From an uncultured Pseudomonadota bacterium (lineage in GTDB: Bacteria > Pseudomonadota > Gammaproteobacteria > Methylococcales > Methylomonadaceae), in NCBI GenBank assembly GCA_903870545.1, contig CAIQDI010000033.1, positions 62,001 through 126,000 on the forward strand: DNA of 64,000 nt, read 5' to 3'. Below are positions 19,749 through 28,344 of this stretch, in pieces. The notes beneath the pieces were generated by a model that was given only the letters and a program-made list of their open reading frames with translations, was not told where the DNA came from and ran no database searches. Position 1 is the stretch's first letter, and every line of letters begins with the position of its first letter. A program made the position numbers and the translations under genes.

Positions 19749-19777
19749 TTGCTCGCATAATTGGATTGCGTTATTAT
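19749..19777 (+). promoter_or_regulatory. Candidate promoter for the heme-binding protein gene
   Basis: TTGCTC (19749-19754), a 17-bp spacer and TATTAT (19772-19777) lie about 57 bp before the ATG at 19834. The -10 matches five of six positions and the -35 three of six. A ribosome-binding CGGAGT precedes the start. Confidence 0.4.
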
Positions 19778-19833
19778 TCTAAATCGCTGCGCCAACCGGT
19801 GTAGTTTACACAGAAAAAAACGGAGTAAATTTC

Positions 19834-20589
19834 ATGTTAAAAAAACTTTCTTTTGCGGTTGCAACCATCGCATTGTCTGCCACAGTAAGCGTTGCAGAAG
19901 CCGCAGACTGTAAAGAAGTTCCTACTTTTGCACAATTACAAAGCACATTGAAAACAGCACAATCGCAAAGTAACGGCGGTTTTGGTTTAAATATGTGGGG
20001 AACGATTGTGAATCGTGCAGGCGAAGTCTGTGCGGTGGCAAAAACAGGCGTGGCAACTGGCGATCAATGGCCAGGTAGCCGTGTGATTTCTGCACAAAAA
20101 GCCAATACGGCTAATTCTTTTAGTTTGCCAGGCTTATCTTTATCAACGGCTAATTTGTATTCAGCCGTTCAACCAGGCGGCAGTTTATTTGGCTTGCAAG
20201 AAAGTAATCCGGTTGATACCTCCGTTGCTTATGCTGGAACGACCGCTAACTTTGGCACCGCAAAAGATGCTTTGGTTGGCAAACGAATTGGTGGTGTGAA
20301 TGTTTTTGGGGGTGGCTTGGCACTTTATAACACGACGGGGAAATTGGTCGGGGCAATCGGTGTGAGTGGCGATAGTTCGTGTGCAGATCACAATATCGCT
20401 TGGCGTACGCGCCATTTATTGTCACTGGATAAAATACCTGGTGGCGTGGCAGGCGATAAATCTGACAATATCGTTTTTGACATTGGAACTGACGGAAAAA
20501 GTGTCAGCGGTTGGGGACATCCAGTTTGTAATGCTGCCAGTGCAGAAGCCAACACGACCGTGTTGAGCAACGCGCCAATAGCTAAATAA
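19834..20589 (+). CDS. Secreted GlcG/HbpS-like heme-binding family protein
   Basis: The 251-residue protein has a clear Sec signal peptide (MLKKLSFAVATIALSATVSVAEA). It then has a GlcG/HbpS (DUF336) fold: VNRAGEVCAVAKTG, PGSRVISAQKANTANSFS, YNTTGKLVGAIGVSGDSSCADHNIAWRTR. Family members bind heme or corrin-type ligands, and several are periplasmic proteins of unclear role in C1-metabolising and alcohol-oxidising bacteria. It is monocistronic by position, facing the convergent DUF3530 gene. Periplasmic location is well supported; ligand and function are not. Confidence 0.85.
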   Translation: MLKKLSFAVATIALSATVSVAEAADCKEVPTFAQLQSTLKTAQSQSNGGFGLNMWGTIVNRAGEVCAVAKTGVATGDQWPGSRVISAQKANTANSFSLPGLSLSTANLYSAVQPGGSLFGLQESNPVDTSVAYAGTTANFGTAKDALVGKRIGGVNVFGGGLALYNTTGKLVGAIGVSGDSSCADHNIAWRTRHLLSLDKIPGGVAGDKSDNIVFDIGTDGKSVSGWGHPVCNAASAEANTTVLSNAPIAK

Positions 20590-20604
20590 AATAACAGCAG
20601 CAGC

Positions 20605-20628
20605 GGGGTAAGTAGCTTTACTTGCCCT
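20605..20628. terminator. Weak hairpin between convergent genes
   Basis: GGGTAAGTA pairs with TACTTGCCC (9 bp, one G-U) around a four-base loop just after the heme-binding protein gene. It overlaps the end of the convergent DUF3530 gene. There is no clear U-run, so its terminator function is uncertain. Confidence 0.35.
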
Positions 20629-21457
20629 GTTCTTGGGATTGCAACGATTCTGTCGTGTTACGATTTGTTATTTTATCAATCCAACTGTAAATCCGCTTCA
20701 CCAACAAACCTTCGTCGTGCAAATACAAATGCCCTTCGTCGTCAATTTTAACTTGTTGATAATTTGAATTTATTTTGCCCGCCACTTGCCGTTCTCGCGC
20801 ACTATTGACCACATTCGGTAAATCTGACGCGCCATAAATATCCAACATGGGCAGTGTCAATTTTGGCATAAACCGCAATGTTTGTGCCGTCAAATCACTG
20901 GTTTCAGGCACCGGTAAACTAATCGTCACCAACGCATTCACGTCCGCTATTTTTTCACTCAACGTATAACTCGCCATCAAACCGCCTAACCCGTAACCAA
21001 TCACGACAATTTTTTCCGCCTTTTCAGTTTTGGCAAAATTGATTGCCGCCACTAATCGTGCTTTGGCTTCAGGAAAGAGCGCGTAGTAATCTTGAACTGC
21101 TGCATCTGCTTCACGCACCGGCAATTGTATCGACAAAGTTGCCCAGTGATGTTCAGGAAAAAAGGTGCGTAACGGTTTGATTATCGCTTGTTGATTCGGA
21201 TTTCCGCCGGTGTCATGCAACAGAATAACGACACCGTGACGGGAATTTTTTGCCGTATCGGTATACAAACTTAAAAATTTTTTTCCGGGCGTTTCTAACC
21301 AAACCGCATGACCAAAATTTAACGTTTTTTGAATATCCGCCGCAAATTCTGCTTCGCGTTTGTCATCGCTCGCCACACACGTTAACGCGCCACATAAGCA
21401 AAGCGTAACACCCATCCGAGTCCATTTTTTGATAAACAACTGCGAAGAATTTTTCAT
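20618..21457 (-). CDS. DUF3530 alpha/beta-hydrolase-like protein
   Basis: This 279-residue exported protein has an N-terminal hydrophobic signal ending near CGALTCVA. The body resembles DUF3530: GVVILLHDTGGNP, PLRTFFPEHHWATLSIQLPV, and IVVIGYGLGGLMASYTL where the hydrolase nucleophile elbow normally reads G-x-S-x-G. Here the serine position is glycine, so a classic serine-hydrolase mechanism is doubtful. A late histidine (DDEGHLYLHDEG) is in the right area for the fold. It is co-directional with and 2 bp after the lipoprotein gene. Function is unknown. Confidence 0.8.
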   Translation of the reverse strand: MKNSSQLFIKKWTRMGVTLCLCGALTCVASDDKREAEFAADIQKTLNFGHAVWLETPGKKFLSLYTDTAKNSRHGVVILLHDTGGNPNQQAIIKPLRTFFPEHHWATLSIQLPVREADAAVQDYYALFPEAKARLVAAINFAKTEKAEKIVVIGYGLGGLMASYTLSEKIADVNALVTISLPVPETSDLTAQTLRFMPKLTLPMLDIYGASDLPNVVNSARERQVAGKINSNYQQVKIDDEGHLYLHDEGLLVKRIYSWIDKITNRNTTESLQSQEQGK

Positions 21458-21459
21458 GA

Positions 21460-21894
21460 CTACATGCTATAAATAACGTCACGATTGCCGCTTTGCGGAT
21501 CGTTAATTTTTTCTTTAATATCTGTCTTTGACTTGCCTTGTTTGATACGGTCACGATCGTATTTTGCCATCATTTCTTCCCATGTTTTGTATTGCTGATA
21601 TTCGGCGAAACCAGCAGATTTACGTTGTGCGTAAATTTCTTTGCCCATTGCAATAATTTCGTCCGCTTTTTTGCCATCGACGGCTGACAAAAATTCAGCA
21701 TTATCTTTTTTGGCATCGCGAATCATCCAAAAAGACATTTCATATTCGACACGCTTATCTTCGGTCAAATGATTTTTAATCATTTTCACTGATTTATAAG
21801 CAGTTTTTTCACTGTGTGCGTTGATTTCTTGACCATTGCAAGCCATTAAAAGACTGCAACTGAATAGCAACAAAACAAGGGGTAATTTTTTCAT
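21460..21894 (-). CDS. Small predicted lipoprotein
   Basis: A 144-residue protein with a lipoprotein signal peptide and lipobox (LLFSCSLLMAC, Cys19). The mature part is charged and helical (KMIKNHLTEDKRVEYEMSFW, AMGKEIYAQRKSAGFAEYQQY), with no recognised catalytic motif. It probably faces the periplasm from the inner or outer membrane. It lies 2 bp upstream of the DUF3530 gene, so the two are likely co-expressed. I do not recognise the family with confidence. Confidence 0.8.
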   Translation of the reverse strand: MKKLPLVLLLFSCSLLMACNGQEINAHSEKTAYKSVKMIKNHLTEDKRVEYEMSFWMIRDAKKDNAEFLSAVDGKKADEIIAMGKEIYAQRKSAGFAEYQQYKTWEEMMAKYDRDRIKQGKSKTDIKEKINDPQSGNRDVIYSM

Positions 21895-21990
21895 GAAAGT
21901 GTCTCGAATTAAAAAATGAATCGGATAATAACGCTAACGGAACAAACAAAGTAAAATACGCGGTTATTATAAACCTAAGCCGATTTTTTT

Positions 21991-23712
21991 ATGCTGGAAT
22001 TTATTTCTCTGCTCCGACAACGCTATCACGTTGTTTTGAATTCCAACCTACACGAAGCGCGTCAATACCAACTCGTTTTTGAACAGCTCACGTTGGCGGA
22101 AGCGTTTTTTCGTAAAGGTCAATATCTCAAAACGTTGCCATTATCGTGTGCGATTATTGGCCCAACGCAAGCCGGTAAAAGCTCATTGACGAATGTTTTT
22201 TTGCAATCCGAAAAGGCGGGAGTCAGTCCATTAGCGGGTTACACCGTTCATCCGCACGGTTTTTGTCATCAAATAGCGTTATCCGATTGCCACGATTTAG
22301 CTCGTTATTTCGCGCCATTCGTCCCACTTTCACGCGAAAATTTAAGTAAAAATCGTTTTGATTGTTATACCGTGGAACAAATTATTCCTAGCTCCGCTGC
22401 AAAAAGCGAAGATTTTTTACCGCCGACGTTACTTTGGGATACGCCCGATTTCGATTCGATTGACTCAACCGATTATCGCGAAGGGGTTTTAAAAACAATC
22501 GCGCTGGCGGACGTAATTATTTTAGTGGTCAGCAAAGAAAAATACGCCGATCAAACCGTTTGGGATACGCTCAAACTCATCGAACCGTTGCGCCAACCGA
22601 CGCTCATTTGCGTCAATAAATTAAGCGAAGGTTCGGAAGCAATTATTTTAGAATCACTCAAAGAAAAATGGGCGGATTATCGGCGTGATAATTTTCCCGA
22701 AGTCATTCCGTTTTTGTATCAACAAAGGACAAAATCACCTGAAATTCCCGAATCGAAACGGCACGTTGTGTTTGAATTGGCGAAAAAAGTTCAACGCGAA
22801 AAACAGCCTCGGCGCGAACAAAAATTAGTCCAAATACATTGGGCAGAATGGACGAAACCGTTACGCGCCGAACACGAAATTTATCAAGCGTGGCAAACGC
22901 TGGTTGATGACAAGATTGAGCAGGCGTTGAACGATTATGCGCGAGATTATTTGAATCATCCGCGCCACTACGAAACCTTTCAACAAGCGATTGCCGAATT
23001 GTTATTGTTACTCGAAATTCCAAGTATGGCGAAAGTGATGGTGACCGCGCGAAAGGTTTTACTGTATCCGTTAAAATTAGTGCGGCGATTGGGTAAAAGT
23101 CGAAATCATCCGCAACGAAGCCACGAAATGATTGTTTTAACGCAGCTGATTAACCACACGTTGACCGAGTTAGCGCATGAATTATTGGCTAAAAATACGC
23201 CTTCATTGTGGCGCGAATTGAGCGAACAATTGCGTCAAAATCGCACCGACGTTTTACAAGAATTCCAGCTTTCTGCCGAGGATTATCACCAAAATTTCCA
23301 GCAAGATGTTGAACAAGCGGCGCAAGGACTTTATTCAAAATTAGCAGAACAGCCGCTGGTTTTGAATACGTTACGCGCCACTCGTGTCGCCGCAGATGCT
23401 GCCGTTATTGCGTTGACGTTGTACACGGGCGGAATTGGGCTGCATGATTTAGCGATTGCGCCGGCGATGTTAATGTTGACGAATTTACTCACGGAAAGCG
23501 CAATTGGCAATTACATGAAAAAAGTGGAAGCGGATTTGAAAACTCAACAACTTGCCGCCGTAAAAAAACAAATTTTCGCGCCACTCGCGCACCGCTTGAC
23601 CGCTTTGCCGAAACACTTAAAAACCGACACGCATTTTGCGATTTCATCCGAACAACTTGCCGTTATTGAAACCCAATTTAATGAAAAACCGCATGGCTTA
23701 CGATTACTCTGA
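21991..23712 (+). CDS. Dynamin-like / TRAFAC GTPase, first of pair
   Basis: The 573-residue protein has a G domain near the N-terminus: G1 GPTQAGKS (57-64), G3 DTPDFDS (150-156) and a G4-like CVNKLSEG. A long helical middle part follows, with a hydrophobic stretch near the C-terminus (VAADAAVIALTLYTGGIG, LAIAPAMLMLTNLL) that could insert in or lie on the membrane. This layout (G domain, helical bundle, hydrophobic paddle-like region) resembles bacterial dynamin-like proteins. It overlaps the next GTPase gene by 20 bp. Paired, adjacent genes are typical of that group. Cellular role unknown. Confidence 0.82.
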   Translation: MLEFISLLRQRYHVVLNSNLHEARQYQLVFEQLTLAEAFFRKGQYLKTLPLSCAIIGPTQAGKSSLTNVFLQSEKAGVSPLAGYTVHPHGFCHQIALSDCHDLARYFAPFVPLSRENLSKNRFDCYTVEQIIPSSAAKSEDFLPPTLLWDTPDFDSIDSTDYREGVLKTIALADVIILVVSKEKYADQTVWDTLKLIEPLRQPTLICVNKLSEGSEAIILESLKEKWADYRRDNFPEVIPFLYQQRTKSPEIPESKRHVVFELAKKVQREKQPRREQKLVQIHWAEWTKPLRAEHEIYQAWQTLVDDKIEQALNDYARDYLNHPRHYETFQQAIAELLLLLEIPSMAKVMVTARKVLLYPLKLVRRLGKSRNHPQRSHEMIVLTQLINHTLTELAHELLAKNTPSLWRELSEQLRQNRTDVLQEFQLSAEDYHQNFQQDVEQAAQGLYSKLAEQPLVLNTLRATRVAADAAVIALTLYTGGIGLHDLAIAPAMLMLTNLLTESAIGNYMKKVEADLKTQQLAAVKKQIFAPLAHRLTALPKHLKTDTHFAISSEQLAVIETQFNEKPHGLRLL

Positions 23713-25297
23713 ACTTTTACAAAGCGTCGAAGATTGGACGCAACAGGCTTCTGAATTGGGTTGGCTAAATCCCCAGCAAACCCCGTTAACGCATGTCAAA
23801 AAAGAAGATTTTTTCTCCCCTTTTGAAAATGGAGGCGGCGAGGATTTGCGTGAATCGCGTCCGTTAATCGTGGCGTTTATGGGCGGAACGGGCGTGGGCA
23901 AAAGTTCGTTACTCAATCGATTAGCCGGAAAACCGATTGCAAAAGCGGGAATGACGCGCCCGACTTCAAAAGAAGTGACGCTTTTTCACCATCGTGAAAT
24001 GTCGTTGCCCAATTTGCCGCTGACGGATATTCGCGTTGCAAATCATGACGATGCCGCGCAAAAAAATGTGGTGTGGATTGATATGCCTGATTTTGACAGC
24101 ACAAACGCGCACAACAAAGAATTGGTTTTCAACTGGTTGCCGCACATCGACGTGTTGATTTACGTTGTCAGTCCTGAACGCTATCGAGACGAAAAAGCGT
24201 GGCGATTATTACTCGCTGAAGGCGCAACGCATGCGTGGTTATTTATTTTAAATCAATGGGACAGAGGCGTTTTTGAACAAGCCGCCGATTTTGAAAAGCA
24301 GTTAACACTGGCTGGATTTAACGCGCCACTTATTTTTAAAACCTGTTGTGACATCGACTTAAATTTAAACGATGAATTCTGCCAATTAACCGAAACATTA
24401 ACATCGCTCGCCACGCAAAAAACTATCGAACAACTGGAAATACACGGCAAACACGTTCGCGTTCACCTGTTGCAAAATCAGTTACAAAATTATCTCGTAC
24501 CATTCGGCAATGAAACCGCGTTGAAAAAATTACCGCATCACTGGCATTCAAATTGGAAAGCGACCGCCGCACAATTACAACAGGGTTTTGCGTGGCGGCT
24601 TCAACCGTTAGCCGAACATTTTGCCCAACACGTTAACGATTTATTAAACACAAAAAACCTGATTTCACTTTGGGATGAGTGGGCGCAAACTCGTTTTGAC
24701 GATGCGTTAAATATGCTGATTATCGACGCGCAAAAATTGGGATTTCCGATTACGCCGCTGGAATTACAACTTTTACCGTTGCGCGAAAAAGCTCAAAAAC
24801 AATTCAATTCCTACGTTGAACTTCAAACGCGGCAAGCGTTGGCGCAACGTGGAAATATCGTGCAACGCGCGTTATTAAAATTCGTGGCAATGGCAGAAAT
24901 TGTGTTGCCGTTAGCGGCGATGAGTTGGGTCGGCTTTCAAGTGCTGAATGGTTATTATGAAAGCAATCAAACGCACGATCATTATTTGAATGTGGATTTT
25001 GCGATTCACAGCACGTTGGTTTGTGGATTGTCGTGGCTGGTGCCGTTTTTTATTTTGAAAAAATGCCAACCGTCGCTCGAAAAATGTGCGGTGCGCGGCT
25101 TGAATAAAGGCATTTCGCAAGGCTTGGCGAGTTTGACTGCCGAAGTAATTGCCGCTATTGAGCAGTTTCAACAACAACGCACCACGCAATTACAAAGTGT
25201 GCATGCGTTGCTGGCGGTGTGTGAATCGATAACTGAAAAACCGGTCGAATTTGCGCCAAATAGTCCGTTAGAGCGTATGTTGGTTGCTGAAAAATAA
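23693..25297 (+). CDS. Dynamin-like / TRAFAC GTPase, second of pair
   Basis: The start is placed at ATG 23693 ([15 protein letters not shown]), giving 534 residues. ATG 23681 is possible, and neither has a strong ribosome-binding site, which suggests coupling to the upstream gene through the 20-bp overlap. The G domain has G1 GGTGVGKS (64-71), G3 DMPDFDS (130-136) and G4 LNQWDRG, where the usual NKxD is NQWD. The helical C-terminal half has two membrane-type stretches ([21 protein letters not shown] and [15 protein letters not shown]). Sequence similarity to the first GTPase is visible in G1 and PDFDS, so the pair probably arose by duplication and may form a heteromer at the membrane. Confidence 0.82.
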   Translation: MAYDYSELLQSVEDWTQQASELGWLNPQQTPLTHVKKEDFFSPFENGGGEDLRESRPLIVAFMGGTGVGKSSLLNRLAGKPIAKAGMTRPTSKEVTLFHHREMSLPNLPLTDIRVANHDDAAQKNVVWIDMPDFDSTNAHNKELVFNWLPHIDVLIYVVSPERYRDEKAWRLLLAEGATHAWLFILNQWDRGVFEQAADFEKQLTLAGFNAPLIFKTCCDIDLNLNDEFCQLTETLTSLATQKTIEQLEIHGKHVRVHLLQNQLQNYLVPFGNETALKKLPHHWHSNWKATAAQLQQGFAWRLQPLAEHFAQHVNDLLNTKNLISLWDEWAQTRFDDALNMLIIDAQKLGFPITPLELQLLPLREKAQKQFNSYVELQTRQALAQRGNIVQRALLKFVAMAEIVLPLAAMSWVGFQVLNGYYESNQTHDHYLNVDFAIHSTLVCGLSWLVPFFILKKCQPSLEKCAVRGLNKGISQGLASLTAEVIAAIEQFQQQRTTQLQSVHALLAVCESITEKPVEFAPNSPLERMLVAEK

Positions 25298-25356
25298 TCG
25301 AATACAAATTTTCCGCTATAATTAGCCCTCTTTTCTCGTTTAATTTGGTCAAAATT

Positions 25357-26274
25357 GTGTCAACAATCAATCAAAAAGTAACTACTTTTCAAGGGCTAAT
25401 TTTAGCCCTACAAACTTATTGGGCAGAACAAGGTTGCGTGCTGCTGCAACCGCTAGATTTAGAAGTCGGTGCAGGAACCTTTCACCCCGCGACGTTTTTA
25501 CGCGCCATTGGCCCAGAGCCTTGGCGAGCGGCGTATGTGCAACCGTCACGTCGTCCAACGGATGGGCGTTTTGGTGATAATCCAAACCGTTTGCAGCATT
25601 ATTATCAGTTCCAAGTTATGCTTAAACCGTCGCCTGAAAACATTCAAGAGCTGTATTTAGGTTCGTTGCAAATGTTGGGTTTTGATTTGTTGGAACACGA
25701 TATTCGTTTTGTGGAAGACAATTGGGAATCGCCAACGTTGGGCGCGTGGGGCTTGGGCTGGGAAGTTTGGTTGAACGGCATGGAAGTCACGCAATTCACC
25801 TATTTTCAACAAGTCGGCGGTTTAGAATGCCGTCCTGTCACAGGTGAAATCACTTACGGTTTAGAACGTTTGGCGATGTATTTACAAGGCGTGAACAGCG
25901 TTTATGATTTGGTTTGGACAGAAACACCAAACGGCGTAGTGACTTACGGCGATGTATTTCATCAAAACGAAGTCGAAATGTCAGCGTTCAATTTTGACCA
26001 CGCCAATGTAGACTTTTTGTTCCACAGTTTTTTAATTTACGAACAAGAATGCCAAAAATTGATTTTGGAAGATTTACCGTTGCCTGCTTACGAAATGGTG
26101 TTGAAAGCGTCACACACATTTAATTTGCTCGATGCACGCCACGCGATTTCTGTGACTGAACGCCAACGTTATATTTTGCGCGTTCGCACATTGTCGAGAG
26201 CCGTTGCCGAAGTCTATTATGCCAAACGCGAAGCCTTAGGATTTCCACTGTTGAACACGCAAGGAGCCAACTAA
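25357..26274 (+). CDS. glyQ: Glycyl-tRNA synthetase alpha subunit
   Basis: GlyQ is the catalytic subunit of the alpha2beta2 bacterial GlyRS. The ORF track uses TTG 25345; GTG 25357 ([15 protein letters not shown]) gives 305 residues and fits the family N-terminus better. Motifs are very conserved: [74 protein letters not shown] at 25317-25322 lies 35 bp upstream but without a good -35. The stop codon directly abuts the glyS start. Confidence 0.96.
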   Translation: MSTINQKVTTFQGLILALQTYWAEQGCVLLQPLDLEVGAGTFHPATFLRAIGPEPWRAAYVQPSRRPTDGRFGDNPNRLQHYYQFQVMLKPSPENIQELYLGSLQMLGFDLLEHDIRFVEDNWESPTLGAWGLGWEVWLNGMEVTQFTYFQQVGGLECRPVTGEITYGLERLAMYLQGVNSVYDLVWTETPNGVVTYGDVFHQNEVEMSAFNFDHANVDFLFHSFLIYEQECQKLILEDLPLPAYEMVLKASHTFNLLDARHAISVTERQRYILRVRTLSRAVAEVYYAKREALGFPLLNTQGAN

Positions 26275-28338
26275 ATGACAGCTCAACATTTATTATTTGA
26301 ATTGGGTTGCGAAGAATTGCCGCCGAAAACATTATTGAAATTAAGCAACGCTTTAACCGTTGGCATCGTGCAAGGTTTAAACGAAGCGGAACTCGATTTT
26401 TCAAACGTAAAAAGTTTCGCCGCGCCACGTCGTTTAGCGGTTTTTATTGAAAATTTACAAGGTTCACAAGCCAATAAAACCGTACAAAAACGCGGCGTAT
26501 CCATTCAAGCCGCTTTTCAACCAGACGGCACACCGAGTAAAGCAGCGTTAGCTTTCGCGCAAAGTTGCGGCGTGGAATTTGACCAACTCGAACGCTTAAA
26601 AACCGACAAAGGCGAATGGCTGGCGTGTACACAAACGATTGCTGGTCAAACGACGCAAAAATTGATTCCGGACATTATTCGCAAAAGTATTTCAAATTTG
26701 CCGATTGCTAAACGCATGCGCTGGGGAAGTTTCGCGGTTGAATTTGTTCGACCTGTGCATTGGGCGGTGTTGCTTTATGGCGAAGAAATTATTGAAACCG
26801 AAATTTTGGGTTTGCAAACAGGCAATCAAACACGCGGGCATCGTTTTCACGCGCCACAAAATCTGACGATTTCAAAACCTGAAAATTACGCCGAGATTTT
26901 ATTTTCACAAGGCAAAGTCATTGCCGATTTTGATACGCGAAAAAGTCAGATTCGTGCCGATGCCGAAAAAGCCGCTTTATCAGTGAACGGCATCGCGCAT
27001 ATTGAAGACGATTTGCTCGAAGAAATTGCGGCGTTAAATGAATTTCCAGTGCCGATTACAGGGCATTTTGATGAACGCTTTTTAGCGTTGCCTGCTGAAG
27101 TGTTGATTACCACGATGCAGGAAAATCAAAAATACTTTCCCGTGAAAAATACCGACGGTTCGTTGCGCCCTTATTTCATCACGTTTAGCAACATCGAAAG
27201 CACCAATCCTGAATCCATCAAAAATGGGAATGAGCGCGTGGTTACGCCACGTTTAGCGGATGCCGAATTTTTCTGGAAACAAGACCGCCGTTATTCACTG
27301 GCGGATTTCGCGCCACGTTTGGAAACTATCGTCTTTCAAGAAAAATTAGGAACGGTTGCGGCAAAAGTTGAACGCTTAGTCAAAATTTCTGAATACATTG
27401 CGCCAAAAATTAACGCCGATGTTGAACTCGCAAAACGTGCCGCTTTTTTAGCGAAAAACGATTTAATGACTGAAATGGTCGGCGAATTTGGTAATTTGCA
27501 AGGCACGATGGGGCGTTATTACGCGCTGGCGGATGGTGAAAATTCGGCAGTGGCGTTAGCAATTGAAGAGCATTATTTGCCAAAACAAGCCGGTGGCGCG
27601 ACTCCGACCAGCGAAATGGGTTGCGTCGTGGCGGTGGCTGAAAAACTCGACACGTTGGCGGGAATTTTCAGTGCTGGCTTAATCCCAACAGGCGATAAAG
27701 ATCCGTATGCGTTACGTCGTGCGGCTTTGGGTGTTTTAAGAATTCTGATTGAACACGATTTAAAACTCGATATTTACGCGCTGACTGAATTTGCATTGTC
27801 ATTATTTGCTCACGAATTCGACAAAACTAAAACACAAACGCTCGTGACGGATTTCATTTTTGAACGTTTGAAAGGTTACGCTTTAGACAAAGGTTTTACC
27901 GCTGATGAATTTGAAGCGGTTTTAGCCGTGAACCCAGCTGAACCGTTAGATTTCATGCAACGTTTAGAAGCCGTGAAAGCATTCCGTCAATTGCCCGAAG
28001 CCGAAAGTTTAGCGGCGGCAAATAAACGTATTTTGAACATTTTGAAAAAATCCGATTTGCCTGCTGAAACGATTGGTAAATTGGTTGAATCTGTTGAAAT
28101 TACGCTACACGAATTAGCAAAAAAATCGGCGGCGGACATTCAACCGTTGCTTGAAAAACGTGATTATCAAGCAACGTTAAATCGTTTGGCAGAATTGAAA
28201 CAACCTGTTGATGCCTTTTTTGATGGCGTAATGGTAAATTGTGACGATTTAGAATTACGCGCCAATCGCCTGGCGTTGCTGAATTTATTGTCAGCGCAAT
28301 TTTTAACTTGCGCGGATATTTCTAAGTTACAAGCGTAG
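26275..28338 (+). CDS. glyS: Glycyl-tRNA synthetase beta subunit
   Basis: GlyS carries the tRNA-recognition parts of GlyRS. The 687-residue protein starts immediately after the glyQ stop (TAAATG). It shows the N-terminal LLFELGCEELPPKTL, the HD-like core with TMQENQKYFPV and KNDLMTEMVGEFGNLQGTMGRYYA, and the C-terminal DALR-type anticodon domain ending near FFDGVMVNCDD. Size is as in E. coli. Together with glyQ it forms a classic two-gene operon. Confidence 0.96.
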   Translation: MTAQHLLFELGCEELPPKTLLKLSNALTVGIVQGLNEAELDFSNVKSFAAPRRLAVFIENLQGSQANKTVQKRGVSIQAAFQPDGTPSKAALAFAQSCGVEFDQLERLKTDKGEWLACTQTIAGQTTQKLIPDIIRKSISNLPIAKRMRWGSFAVEFVRPVHWAVLLYGEEIIETEILGLQTGNQTRGHRFHAPQNLTISKPENYAEILFSQGKVIADFDTRKSQIRADAEKAALSVNGIAHIEDDLLEEIAALNEFPVPITGHFDERFLALPAEVLITTMQENQKYFPVKNTDGSLRPYFITFSNIESTNPESIKNGNERVVTPRLADAEFFWKQDRRYSLADFAPRLETIVFQEKLGTVAAKVERLVKISEYIAPKINADVELAKRAAFLAKNDLMTEMVGEFGNLQGTMGRYYALADGENSAVALAIEEHYLPKQAGGATPTSEMGCVVAVAEKLDTLAGIFSAGLIPTGDKDPYALRRAALGVLRILIEHDLKLDIYALTEFALSLFAHEFDKTKTQTLVTDFIFERLKGYALDKGFTADEFEAVLAVNPAEPLDFMQRLEAVKAFRQLPEAESLAAANKRILNILKKSDLPAETIGKLVESVEITLHELAKKSAADIQPLLEKRDYQATLNRLAELKQPVDAFFDGVMVNCDDLELRANRLALLNLLSAQFLTCADISKLQA

Positions 28339-28344
28339 AAACCT

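Noticed and set aside
19646-19795. N-terminal 50-residue hydrophobic extension of GlnRS
   Set aside because: Not found in GlnRS proteins; it covers promoter sequence, and ATG 19645 gives the normal length.
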